Assembly: GCF_019320115.1 (NCBI RefSeq)
Contig: NC_089587.1
Coordinates: 100,342,166 to 100,406,165, forward strand
Direction of reading: 5' to 3'
From: Miscanthus floridulus
Lineage: Eukaryota; Streptophyta; Magnoliopsida; Poales; Poaceae
DNA length: 64,000 nucleotides
In this document: positions 34,168-46,100 of the stretch, one piece after another
How the letters are laid out: each line of letters opens with the position of its first letter
Numbering within the stretch: the stretch's first letter is position 1
Notes under the pieces: generated by a model
What the model was told of the DNA's origin: nothing
Seen by the model: only the letters and a program-made list of their open reading frames with translations
Databases searched by the model: none
Translations under genes and position numbers: made by a program

Positions 34168-35247
34168 TGTCGGTGCGAAAAATGACCAACAAGTAAATAT
34201 TTATAGTTTTATCATGCGTTGTGATCGGATGTGGCCTAGCACTCAATGACATAGGATTTATACTGGTTCAGATAACGTGCCCTATGTCTAGTTTCAGTCG
34301 GTCGGAGACTTTATTCCTGAGCCCAGGTGCTCGAAGTTTGATGTGGGGTTACAAACGAGTAGGAATAAGAAGGGGGTGTTAAAGGCCCGGTCGAACTCTG
34401 AACCGAAGGGACAAGAGTGACGGAGGCTCTAACGTGCGCTAAGTATTGGAGCGTATGCTCTGTGTAGCTTTAGAGTTCTAGAGCTATTGAGCTATTCGAG
34501 TTCTCAGTGTCCTTGAGTGCTCGAATCATCTAACTTTTCTTTTTTTGAGGAGAGCTAGAGAGCCAAAGTCAGAATAGCCAGATCTCTTTTTAGGAGAGAG
34601 CTTGTCCCCTTTTATAGTCGAAGGGGATGGGCTCTTACAAGTCAGAGGAAGAGAGAGAATGTATACGTGTGCTACCTAGTCTTGTTGTCCACGCTGTCGA
34701 GTACGAGACGATCGTCGGTGCCCACAATACTGTTTATGTCCAGATGCATGTGGCAGGCTCTACCGTGTTCGCCTGGTATGGCAAATGTCGACACCTACAA
34801 TATTGTTTGGGTTCTGACACGTCTGAAAGGTTGCATGGTGCCTATCTGGCATGGCCTGGTGGCACCGTCCTGCAGGTGCGCAGGGTATGGCAGGGTACGT
34901 TCCTCGAAATTGTGGTTTGACTTGAGCGCCTTACCTTATCTGCTCCGCCTGATCCCCGGGCCCTTACCGAGCGGGGGTCCCCGGTCGGTCGTTCCCAGTT
35001 GGCCCCGACCGTGTCGGTCGGGGAACAAACAGAGGTCCGGCGTATCTCCGGTCGAAAAAGGAGGTCGGAGTCGGACTACGTCCCCACCTTGGCCAGGCCT
35101 TCCGGTCGGGGACTAGATCGTTCTCCCGACCTGTCATTAGGTATCTGGGCCGGCCCGCGAGACACGCGTTGTCGCTACGCCGTCTGCTGAACCGAGTTTT
35201 TGCTGGAAAGCGGGCTCATTGGGGATCCCGGGTTTATGACCCCGACA
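34168..35247 (-). repeat. 5' LTR of the Tat-type element, 1080 bp
   Basis: It runs from TGTCGGTGCG to CCCCGACA (plus-strand reading), a TG...CA LTR with the PBS on its left, which makes it the 5' LTR of a minus-strand element. A minus-strand TATA box is at 34609-34616. The right flank begins ACACC; the partner duplication is outside the window. Confidence 0.88.
34609..34616 (-). promoter_or_regulatory. TATA box of the Tat-type 5' LTR
   Basis: TATAAAAG on the minus strand, within CGACTATAAAAGGGGAC, lies well inside the LTR where U3 should end. Confidence 0.55.
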
Positions 35248-36590
35248 ACACCGTTATATTTACAATGATCTAATAGTCCAAATTTAAAAGTACCACATAT
35301 AATCTATATGTAAATACTGTTTTTCACCTATAATATTATAAATTAAACAATGTTTTGTTAGTATTTAAAAAAAAGGACCAGTACATGTGTTCGAATCAAT
35401 ATAAAAGTAATATTACCATAGCCACTTTAAAATTGATTCTTTTCCTATTTCAATAAACACATCCTCAAGAAAAAATATAAAAGGCATCTATACCAACAAA
35501 GTTCATAGAAAATATACAATCAAAAGCCATCAAACTACAATCGGAAAGATAATTTTGAGATAATTCTATCAATTCATGCAATCCTTACTTTTAAAATTAT
35601 TTGTTTCAAAATTAATTCTGAATATAAAATTAAATTTACAAAAAATAGTTCTTTGAATTAAATATATGCAATATAATGAATTAAGTTAAAAAACCATGTC
35701 TCTTCCTCGCCACGTTGATGCCAGAAATTATGATGTAACGCTGTCTATGAAAAGATATAGTTAAAAATAAAAATAAAAAAAATAAGTAGAACAAGTTTCA
35801 ATTAGACACCAATACCTCGGTGGGCATAAAAAATCATAAAACCACATTTGAACCTCAGGCGACTCCTTCCCCCCCGACATACTTCACACCTCGGCATTTC
35901 AACATGCTCTTTCACCATAGATCTACCATACCAACTCACTCCTTTTACCCTTACAGATTCTTAGCATCAGTGTTGATATCGACGAAAAGAAAATAGATAA
36001 ACACATGTTGACTCTGACAATTGTGACTTATATTTGATGACTTTCGTAGCAGTGACCTAGCAAAAAAAAAAAAAAAAATCCAACAATCGATGTTACAAGT
36101 TTACAACAAAGTCACAAAAAGCATACTGTCTTACATCTAACTGGTCCATTGATTCCCTAATGTCCATGCGTGAAAGCCTAGCAGGCAACACAGATCATTT
36201 TTCCTTACGAGATCACGACATGATCAATATTAAGGTAGACTGACATAGGTAGCATGCTTTAGATTAGTAGCTCATTAGCGTTAATGGTGGTTTTATTGAT
36301 TGAAAAGGCTTAAAGTGCCAATGGATGTTATTACAATGTTCGAACAGATGAGTGGCTAAAAGTAACTTGGATACTACTTTTATCGACCAAACAGAACCCA
36401 CTAAAAGAAAACTGAAATGCTTATTGATTTGTCCTCAGTAGAAAATTGCTGGGCCGGATTGGGTTGGGAAAAAGAAGAGGCGGCCATTAAGAAACAAACA
36501 AAACTATTTAAAATTATAAGTATAAAATTATCGACAAAAAGCTAGGTAACCGCGTTAGTTCTGTAAATAAAGAGGTAAGCATACATGATA
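35248..36590. other. Intergenic AT-rich sequence, nothing recognised
   Basis: About 1.3 kb between the gypsy LTR and the MED15 downstream region. It has homopolymer A runs (for example 36062-36077) and no open frame of note, and no terminal repeats that I can pair. Confidence 0.6.
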
Positions 36591-36726
36591 CTCTATCCAT
36601 TCTAAATTATAAGTCAATTTAACTTTTTTTTATATATAGATTTTGCTATGTATCTAGCAATTCGTTATATCTACTATTAAAATTAATATATCAAAAAAAT
36701 CGACTTATAATTTGGAACGGCGAGAG
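36591..36726. mobile_element. Stowaway-like MITE, 136 bp
   Basis: Its ends form an inverted repeat of about 25 bp: CTCTATCCATTCTAAATTAT at the left pairs with GACTTATAATTTGGAACGGC at the right. TA is duplicated on both sides (36589-36590 and 36727-36728). TA target sites and this end sequence fit the Tc1/mariner Stowaway class. It lies just downstream of MED15. Confidence 0.75.
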
Positions 36727-36901
36727 TACTAAATAGTAACCGAACTGAAGCACCCAAACTGTACACGATCATATTTATCAAGCTAACAGTGACTCAATAC
36801 CAAAAGAAAGGAGGTATATAACAGACACTGTTTTTTTTTCTTTTACTCAACACATAAATACTTATATAGTGTAATAAATAATGATAATAGATACAATATA
36901 C

Positions 36902-37109
36902 TTATGAAGCACCTACGCAGCTTTCCCAGCAACCATATCTCGAGCTGAAACTGCCTCCTCCAGTTTGCTGGGCATACTATGCGATCACTTTGCGGGCGCA
37001 AGCATCCCATGTTCTTGCGATTTCTCGCAGTGACATGGGCTCAGCTAGACCCCGGAGCAATACACTGAACTTTGACTTAGCCTTCGTAGACAGGTCGTCT
37101 GAGTTACTG
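36902..37109 (-). pseudogene. MED15: MED15 terminal exon with premature TAG
   Basis: The last exon reads [13 protein letters not shown] sequence to RKVIA, then TAG at 36979-36977. Translation beyond the stop continues in the same frame as YAQQTGGGSFSSRYGCWESC and ends at TAA (36902-36904). The conserved Tyr-Ala-Gln-Gln and Ser-Ser-Arg-Tyr-Gly tail of plant MED15 proteins is therefore encoded but cut off. A single GAG-to-TAG change is the simplest explanation. Whether the protein tolerates the loss is unknown. Confidence 0.8.
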
Positions 37110-40100
37110 CTGCAACCACAGAGCACCACCGTGAGGTTTGTTTGCCGAAGCACGTAACATATATACAATAATATGCCACTACACGCACCATTGTTCATCA
37201 GGAAACTTGTCCAGGAGCACCGGGGAGCATTTTGGGTAGCTAGCAGGAACAAGCAACCTCAACGGCAAAATCGGACTCTGCCACGCATTCCAACATATGC
37301 AACAAAATGAGACAACCATACAAGCATGGACCCTTCAATCAAAAGTAGAAAGAAAAGAAACACAGCAAAGGTGTTTTGAGGCTGCCTCACCATCTGTGCT
37401 GAAGCAAACATGGATTTCAAGCTGGGGCTAACAGCAACAGCAGTGAATGTACATCTAATGACTGTCCCTTCGCCCCCCTCAGATGTAGTGAAGCACTCGG
37501 CATCATCCTCAGAGACATGGAGCTCTGTATCTATAAGCTGCTGGTTTATCTCCTGAATCTCCTCCATCAGAGCATGGTTTACCTACAAGGTAGCCAACAG
37601 TTTGGATAAGAGATAAACAATGTTTGCCCTTTTAAATCCAAATATGCAAGCCACGGACGACTATTTGTAAAACTAATGCTCTACATAGCTTATCAACAAA
37701 AATTTTAAAGAACCACACCTCAGCCCTTTGCCACTTGACACGTGAGGTTGCAGTTGATTGTAGCTCTGGAGTGCCAACACTATATGATTGCTTCAAGCTA
37801 TCATTCACGCTTCCAGCCGATGACACATTAAGAGGCATAGCACTAGTGTCCCGCTTCATTTTCTTTGATGCACCACTCCCGTCATGAGTTATGAAGTTCC
37901 TGGCTTGCAAGCGGCACTTTGTCATAGCGACAAGATCTTCACCCACAGCAGCTCTAGAACCATTACCAGGCGCTGATCCAGCAATCCTGTCAATCATACT
38001 CACGACAGATCCAATATCGCTAACTGCAGCACTAAGGGACTCGCGCTGTGTTGTTCGCAACTGTATTGTAACACAAAATTTGAACATGAAACAGAATACC
38101 AAAATAGTGGAATAATAATATAGACCCGAATACCATCAAATAAAACTAATTTACTAAAGGATGCCAATGACTTCTTTGTATTATTACCATAAAAGGTTAA
38201 CAGGCTATCAGAGAAACGTCTGGATTAGAAAGTGAGATAACGTCTTATGCTGCTTACACAATTTCGGATAGGCAAAAAGACAAGAGCCAGAAATAGAATG
38301 AAATCTGACTACTGTATTGACCATCATATCAAGAACTAGCTGATAAAAAAAATACATTGTACCAACTTTAATATGGTATCTCTAGAGGGCTTGCCAGGGG
38401 AAGGTGCCATATACCTACTCCTATAATAGCTGAACTTTTAGTCCACATTTTCTTTTATGCTAGTATGTTATGGAGATTTATAACCATATTAATCACGTTC
38501 AACAGAATGTTCCAAACAGAATTGATCAGGCAACTAATTGCCAAAAGAAAGTAAACATGAAGGTGGCAAGTTACTGACTGCTTTAAGCAAGCGATCGAGA
38601 GGCCTTTCTGCTGCTGATTTGGTTGGAACTTGAGTTGGTAGGTTAACCTGACTTCCATCAGCACTTGTGAATTCTGCAAGCAAGGGTGACGCTGATATAC
38701 CTGGTGTGTTAACGGCTATAGATTGTGTCTGAGGTGCAAGGGATGTTTGCTGATGTCCAGCCTGCCCAGCACTAGTGAGCGAAGATAAGTTGGAGAGTGG
38801 TTTATCTGAATCCACTGGCATCGGTGATGGGGCAACAGGAGGGGATGGAGATGGGACAAATGGTGAGTTAGCTGAATGCAATGGTGTCCCGGTCTTCACT
38901 TGAGATTGCAACAGACTGTGCTGATCAACCTGAGGAGAATGGTGTGAAATTTGTGGGGACGATGCTTGGAGGTTTTGCGGAGAAGAAATTGGAAAGACAC
39001 CACCCTGTTTTATCTGCTGATGATAATAGTTACGCTGGCTCAGCTGTTGATACATTCCAGATTTGATTGCAGCTCCTTGCCTAACCTTTAGCTCATTCAC
39101 ATCATTTCCAGAATGAAGCTGTGGAACCGGCATCTGCCCTTGCTGCTGTTGTTTCTGTAGTTGCTGTATTGGGAGCTGCTGTTGAAGCATTTGCTTTTGC
39201 TGTATCTGTTGCATCATCTGCTGACGCTGCTTCATTTGCTGACTTTGCATCATCTGATGCTCCTGATGTTGCTGCTTTAGCTGCTGCAATGAATTCGCAT
39301 TTGCTTGCATGGCATTGGTATTAGTCTGCATTGTACTCATTGCATTGTTGGATATCATGTTACTACTGGACTGCTGCTGTGCATTCAATGCACCCTGCAT
39401 GGGACCAGTGCTTCCCTGTTGCAACGCAGTACCCATAGAACCATGCTGCACAGGATTAAAATTGTTTCCCTGAGCATTCTCCAGATTAGAACCAGCCTGC
39501 GGTGCATTTGTGACATTTTGCTGTGTTGTTGGAACACCAAAGTTTGTTGCTTGAGGCGCAGGTACGTGCTGAATGCCAGGTGCTCCAGAGCTCTGTACTC
39601 CTGTGTTCATACTTGGTAAACTTGCTTGAGGCATCTGATTAGTATGACTATCATGCTGCTGCAAACCTTGGGAAGTCTGATGTTGCTGTGAAATGTTAGA
39701 GCTAGGAGCTTGCCCACCAGATTGCTGAAATGTTTGCTGTCCAGGTGCCTGCACAGGCTTCCTTCTTTGTGAACTTAGGATACTGAGAATTTGCCTCTCG
39801 TAAACAGGGATTTTTTCCCTAAAAGCTGGCTGAATGCTGCTCTTGTTAACTTGCAGGAAATGCAATGTGCGCTCCAACATTAATTTAAAGCCCTTCATCT
39901 TTTCATACTGCTCTGCTGACATTTGAGCAGGCATGTGGTTGTCAATATGTTGTATCTTCATGGATATCTTATTGTACAAATCATTCAATTCCGCAAAGTA
40001 TTGGTCCTTTAAACTCTTAATCTGTGCACAAATGAATGAAAAACCGATAAATTGGTTGCCGAGGTTACACGCTGATATACTTAAGGTAAAAAAAAAAGAA

Positions 40101-43100
40101 TAGAACAAGGCTTTCCATTAAGTCACAAGTATGACACAAGATCGATTGGTTGCCATTACAAGCATAGAATCTGGCACAAAAAGGGAAACTATGAAGTCCA
40201 CTGAAGGAATCATGTGTTCTCTAGATCAACCCAATTAACTTAAAGAAACCGACTGCCTAAAGAAAGAAGTAGCCTTCATACATCTAGACACCAACTGCTC
40301 CATAGTACATATGGAGTTATGGAAACAGTCACACAGATTCCCTAAAATACTAAGGTCTGCCAGAAGATAGCACATCTACATGCAATGCTAAATATCTTTG
40401 TTATATGGATTTCAATTCCAACTTTATCTTAAAAAAGAGTGAAAACAAGGAGGGTTGTTTGGCAAAAGAACAGACCAATAGAAAGCAGTAAAAGGAATTT
40501 CGGGGAAACAGAAAGTGGAAATCATATCTGTAAAGGTGAAAGCAAGCTAAAAGTAATGCCAATGGGATTGTAGCATGCTTTACCATTTGATATAACTCCT
40601 CTTGCAAATCACCTGCGCTTGGATGACCAGTTTGAGCAGTGGAATCCACAGATGCTGCATAGAAAGCAAGGTTGTCAAAACTCAATCAGCACCAAGAACA
40701 AGCAATCAAGTAGCAACCTTGTACGGTATACAATGAGATGCAAATAGTGAGTGCAAAATTTCTGCACTTACTAGTGGAAAGAGTCAGACAGTGAATTAAA
40801 GGATAGAGGACAAAGAAATATTGCAGAGTAGCATTTGCAACAATACCAAACACAAATGAGAACACTGAAGAGTGAAGATCAACACAGAGGCACTGTACAC
40901 TGTGGTATGTAACTGCATCAGAATTATGTATACATGATTGCCATTTCCAAAAAAATTTAGTCTAAACAATTAGAAGCTTGTTCTTCCAGCTCAAAAGGGT
41001 ACCACAGAAGCTAAAATGCAAGTTTTATAGGACGGCGATTAGACCTGCTATGTTGTATGGTGCAGAATGTTGGCCTATAAAAAGACGACATGTTCAACAA
41101 ATAAGTGTCGCGGAAATACGTATGTTGCATTGGATTTGCAATCATACAAGAAGGGATTGAGTTCGGAACGATGATATACGTGATAGATTAGGGATAGCAC
41201 CAATTGAAGAAAAGCTTGTCCAACACCGGTTGAGATGGTTTGGACATGTCCAACGGAGACCTCCAGAGGCACCGGTGCATAGTGGAATCCTAAGCCAGGA
41301 TAGTAACGTGAAGAGAGGCAGAGGAAGACCGAAGTTGACTTAGGTAGAGGCAATAAAAGGAGATTTGAAAGGATGGAATATACCCAAAGACTTAGCCTTA
41401 GATAGGAGTGCTTGGAAAACAGCTATTCACGTGCCTGAACCTTGATTGCTTCTGCTGGGTTTCAACTCTAGCCTACCCCAACTTGTTTAGGACTTAAATG
41501 CTTTGTTGTTGTTGTTCTTCCAGCTTAAGCATTGCCTTCAGAGAATAATGTGGAAAACAGAAAATTATTACTTATCCTTAAGAGCATCTCCAGCAGTCCA
41601 CCATTCTCGTCTCCAATGAGAAAAGACAGCCATTTGGGGGATTTGGCTCACTCCAGAAGATGCCTGTTCTAGCCCCCAATGAGAACATTTTTTCGCTCAG
41701 CCCCTCAAAATCCATCCCACAGCCCCTCAAAGATGAAGGAACCCTCCATCCCCCCAATACCTAAGATTGTTGACGGGTGAACAAACTGTCACACGTCCAC
41801 CTCCGCTTGCTTGCGCCGCCATCAAGAAACCGAACTCAAGCCACACCCTCTGGCACTATGCGAATGGAGCAGCGAGCTCCGACAGCTGCAGATAGGGCAC
41901 CGACCTCCTTGTCGCAGCTCCGTTTCTCCAGTCACCGCCGCTGCCGTGCGTGTGTCGCCAGTAAGTCATGTGAGATGCACACCATGCAAGATTTACAGGC
42001 ACTGGTGGGGCACGCGAGATACGTGGCACCGGAGGATGTTGTAAGTAGGGGCGACAGAGAAGGAAGAGGATCTGCTGGGTGGCAGGGGGGAGGCGTGGCG
42101 GTGGAGGGGAAGAGGTACACCGCGAGGGAGGGAGAAGACTGAGAGGGGAGAGGTGTGGCGGAGCGAAAGTGGTGCGCTGCGAGGAGAGGGGTGCAGCAGG
42201 TCAAGCATCCAGGTTGGGCCATACCCGCACGTAAGGATGAATAGGAGAGAAAAAAAAACACTGACAGGTGGGTCTGTTTTGGCATAGGTGATATTGGGGG
42301 TGGATTTTTCTCTCTGCTTGAGCAGTAGCCCTCAAGCCCCCATAAAAAAATTAAAATTAAAAAAAAACTGATAAGTGGGTCTGTTTTGGCATAGGAGATA
42401 TTGGGGGGTGGATTTTTCTCACTCTGCTGGAGCAGTAGCCCTCAAGCCACCATAAAAAAGATTTAGGCTCCCCCCAATAACTTCCTTTTGGAGGTAGATT
42501 TTTCTCACTCCGCTGGAGATGCTTTAAGATGGCTAAAACTGCAAGTGGAACCAGAAGTTTTCTTCGTATCTAGTTACAACAATGATAGTAACTTAGTAAG
42601 CATAACAAGGCCTCGGCTTCAAGAAAAAATGCACAAAAAGGCTTGCACAGGACTATGGGGAAACGTTAAGGGTACAATAATAGTAAAAGACTGCAAGGAC
42701 CCTATATGAGGAACTTACTACTGGGTGCTTCTTGGAGGCCCCTCTGTGGCTGAACGTATTGCTTTTGTTGATCAATATTATTTTGTTGCAAGAGCATGCC
42801 AGCTGAAGTTTGGAGCCTTTGTTGCATTCCCAATTGTTGCTGCACTTGATTAGGCTGAGACTGGAACTGCGACATCATATGTTGCTGAGGTTGCTGAAGC
42901 TGGTTCTGCTGAGACTGAGGTTGCATCAAACCCATTGATGTCTGCTGAGCATGCTGTTGCTGCTGTGGTTGCTGAATTGGCTTTTGCTGCTGTAACATAT
43001 GCATACGGACATTTGGCGCGGTTCCAAGAAGCTGCTGCTGCTGCTGCAGATTTTGCTGCTGCTGTTGATGTAGACTTGACATATTTCCCTGGTTCGCCAA

Positions 43101-46100
43101 TTGTTGTGCCTGGTGCAAGGGCATAGATTGCTGGTTCATCATCTGCTGTGTTTGCTGCATATTCAAAAGATTATTTGACTGAACTGGTAGCCTTTGTTGC
43201 TGTTGCATCTCCACAGCACCACTCTGCTGATTCATTAACTGATTTTGCTGTAAATTTGACTGCTGCCCCATTAATTGTTGTGGCTGCTGTTGCAAAGGAA
43301 TGTTGGGCTGTTGTATTGGCTGAGTTTGCTGCAGAGAAGGCTGCTGGTGCATGGACTGTGCATGTTGTTGCTGCCTCACTACAGATTGTGTAGGCTGCTG
43401 GAGGAATGATTGCACAGATTGTTGTACTGAATTCAATGGATTCTGTTGAATACCACTCTGTGTAGCTGACTGCATCGCCATGGACTGAGTTTGTGGAATG
43501 GTGGTCTGCCCAGGCTGAAGGCCAGATGACATTTGCATCATGGGCTGCTGTGAAGATTGCATCTGTGTTGACTGCAACAAAGTTTGCTGCTGCTGAATGT
43601 GCGGTTGCATAAGTGAATTCTGCTGCAATTTCTGGTTCATCAACAATTTCTGCTGTTGATAAATTAACTGATTATGTGCTTGTTGTTGTTGTTGCTGCTG
43701 CTGCTGCCTGCCTGCCATTTGTCTTTGTGCAGCATACATATCTTGTGGAGTACCTTGTGCTAAACCATTGTTCATGGTATTTTGTGGCATGCCAGACAGA
43801 TTCTGCAGCGTCGATGTCTGGCTGACACTCGACAAGTTCTGACCAAGACTAGGAAGCGAACCTTGAACAGATGTAGAAGCATTTGGCTGCCGTGTCTGTT
43901 GCTGAGACATCAACGGGATAGCTGATGACTGTGCTGGATTACTACCTTGTGGAGGAAGGCCAGGTGCTGTTTTAGAAAATATATACCATATGAATGTTAA
44001 GGCAAGGAATGCTTACATTAAAATTGTAACAAGGATGCAGAAGCACTCAATGCAACATATTACACATAAAATTGACAGTGAGCTTCTGCATTTCTGAAGA
44101 GAAAAAAATAGGGAAGTATACTGCAAGCAATTAGGAACTGAGTAATTGATTCACATCTGAAAAGAAAAGTACAGTGGTATAATTATTTAGAATGCATGTG
44201 CATCACTTTGATGGATAAGTCTGGCTGGTCTGGTCTTTGTGGGGCTGCTGGCTGTTGCTGCCACAAGGACAACATCTTGATGACAGCATCTTAGCATCTT
44301 AGATTAGCATCTTGGCATATACTTAGCTGGCTAGCAGCCTATAAATATATATCCCCAACCCCTCAGGTTGGCATGGCATTGAGAAATAAACCAGAAAATT
44401 GCCCCAACTCCTAGTGTCCTCCTCTCTCGATGAGAGTAAGAATTCTGCTACTACCAAGAGTAAGAATTCAGCGACAAACAACTGGTATCGGAGCCGTATT
44501 ATCCTGTAGCCTGAGCATCTCCTGCTCATCTTCTTTCCCAGCCTCACAACAGCCCCAGCTAAGAGCAGCAGCTCCGGCCGCTCCTGCTCACTCCTCTCCC
44601 TCTGCGCAGACGTCTGAAGCAGCCCTCTCCCCACGCAGCAGCACCCCGGTAGCACGTCATGTCCGCAGGGCAGTCTCAGCGCTCGGTCGCCTCGAGCACG
44701 CGGCATCGGCAGGAGGCCGAACTTGCCGCGGCAGAGGAACGCGAGCGAGCGGCGGCAGAGACCGCTGCGGCGGCGGCAAGGGCGTCGAGGCTGGCAGCGG
44801 CGGAGCTGGCAGCAGCCAGAGCAGAGGCGGATGCAGCGCGTGCGGCGGCAACAGAGGTCGAGGCCCTGCGCGGCAGCATCAGCAGCTCCGTTTCTGCTGA
44901 CGACAGCGCCGGCGCGGACCTCGAGCTGCTGGGGAGGGAGGCGGGACGAGCGCGGCGACAGCCCAGACAGGCGCGGACGCGCCAACGGCGCTCCTGGAGG
45001 AGGCGCGCACGGCGGTGGCGCTCCTAGAGGAGGTGCGCACGGCAACGGTGGCGGACGGGTCGATGGAGAGCGCGGCCTTCACAGGCAGCGTGGCTCTCTC
45101 TCCCCGGATCGGTACCGTGGTTACCACGGGCTCTAGGCTGTAGTCAGGGATGTCGGCCCCGGCGGTGCGTGGCCTACCCTCACTAAGACCAACTACGTCG
45201 AATGGGCTGCGGTGATGAGGGTAAAGCTCTAGGTGCGGCACATGTGGGAGGCAGTCCGGTACGGCGACGTCGACTACGACCTAGATCGACGGGCGCTGGA
45301 TGCCCTCATCGCTGCAGTCTCGCCCGAGATGCAGTTCTCGCTTACCAACAAGCGGACTACCAAGGAGGCTTGGGATGCCATCGTTGCAACACGCATCGGC
45401 AGCGACCGCGCCCGCAAGTCCACACTGCAGGCACTTCACAAGGATTGGGAGAACCTGGCCTTCAAGCCAAGTGAGGACGTTGATGACTTTGCTCTCCGTC
45501 TCAACACTCTGTTGCAGAAGATGGTGTAGTTCGGCGATGACACCTACGGCGAGGAGAGAGTTGTCGAAAAGCTCTTCTGCTGCGTCCCCGAGAAGTACAA
45601 GCAGATGGCTCGCTCGATCGAGTCCCTGTTGGATCTCTCCACGATGTCGATCAAGGAGGCGATAGGTCGTCTCAAGGTCGTCGACAGCGATGAGCCACAG
45701 TCTCTCTGATGGGATAAGTCTCATGTGTGGGCTGGTCTTTGTGGGGCTGTGCTAGTCACATGGTCCTTGTGGCTGCATGGTCTGTTTTTAGGACAGCATC
45801 TTAGAGGACAGCATATTAGCATCTTAGACTAGCATCTTGGCATATGCTTGGCTGGCTAGCAGCCTATAAATATGTATCCCCAACTCCTCAGGTTGACATG
45901 GCATTGAGAAATAAACCAGAAAATTGCCCCAACTCCTAGTGTCATCCTCTCTCAATGAGAGTAAGAATTCTGCTATTACCAAAAGTAAGAATTCAGCGAC
46001 TAACAAGTGGTATCAGAGCCGTACTATCCTGTAGCCTAAGCATCTCCTGCTCATCTCCTTTCCCAGCCGCACAACAGCCCCAGCTAGGAGCAGCAGCAGC

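Larger units (their letters stand above)
1..35247 (-). mobile_element. Tat/Grande-type Ty3/gypsy retrotransposon (host of nested insertions)
   Basis: This is a long minus-strand LTR retrotransposon. In transcription order it has a 5' LTR (34168-35247), a PBS, gag, protease, RT, RNase H and integrase. These are followed by an opposite-strand gene, a minisatellite, a polypurine tract and the 3' LTR, of which only 23 bp lie in the window. The 23-bp stub ends like the right LTR (both read GGGTTTATGA, then CCCGACA), so the two belong together. Removing the Tekay insertion and the two SIRE-like LTR pieces leaves roughly 13.5 kb. That size, the order of domains, the lack of a chromodomain and the antisense gene downstream of integrase fit the Tat lineage (Grande/Retand). 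The lineage name is inferred. All coding parts carry stops or frameshifts. Confidence 0.85.

Noticed and set aside
39121..39324. Ala/Val-rich plus-strand frames opposite MED15 exons 4 and 6
   Set aside because: Reverse reading of CAG/CAA-rich exons gives artificial Ala/Leu/Cys-rich frames.
41777..42142. 121-codon frame in MED15 intron 4
   Set aside because: It is inside the Harbinger-like element, overlaps other equally poor frames and matches no family that I know.
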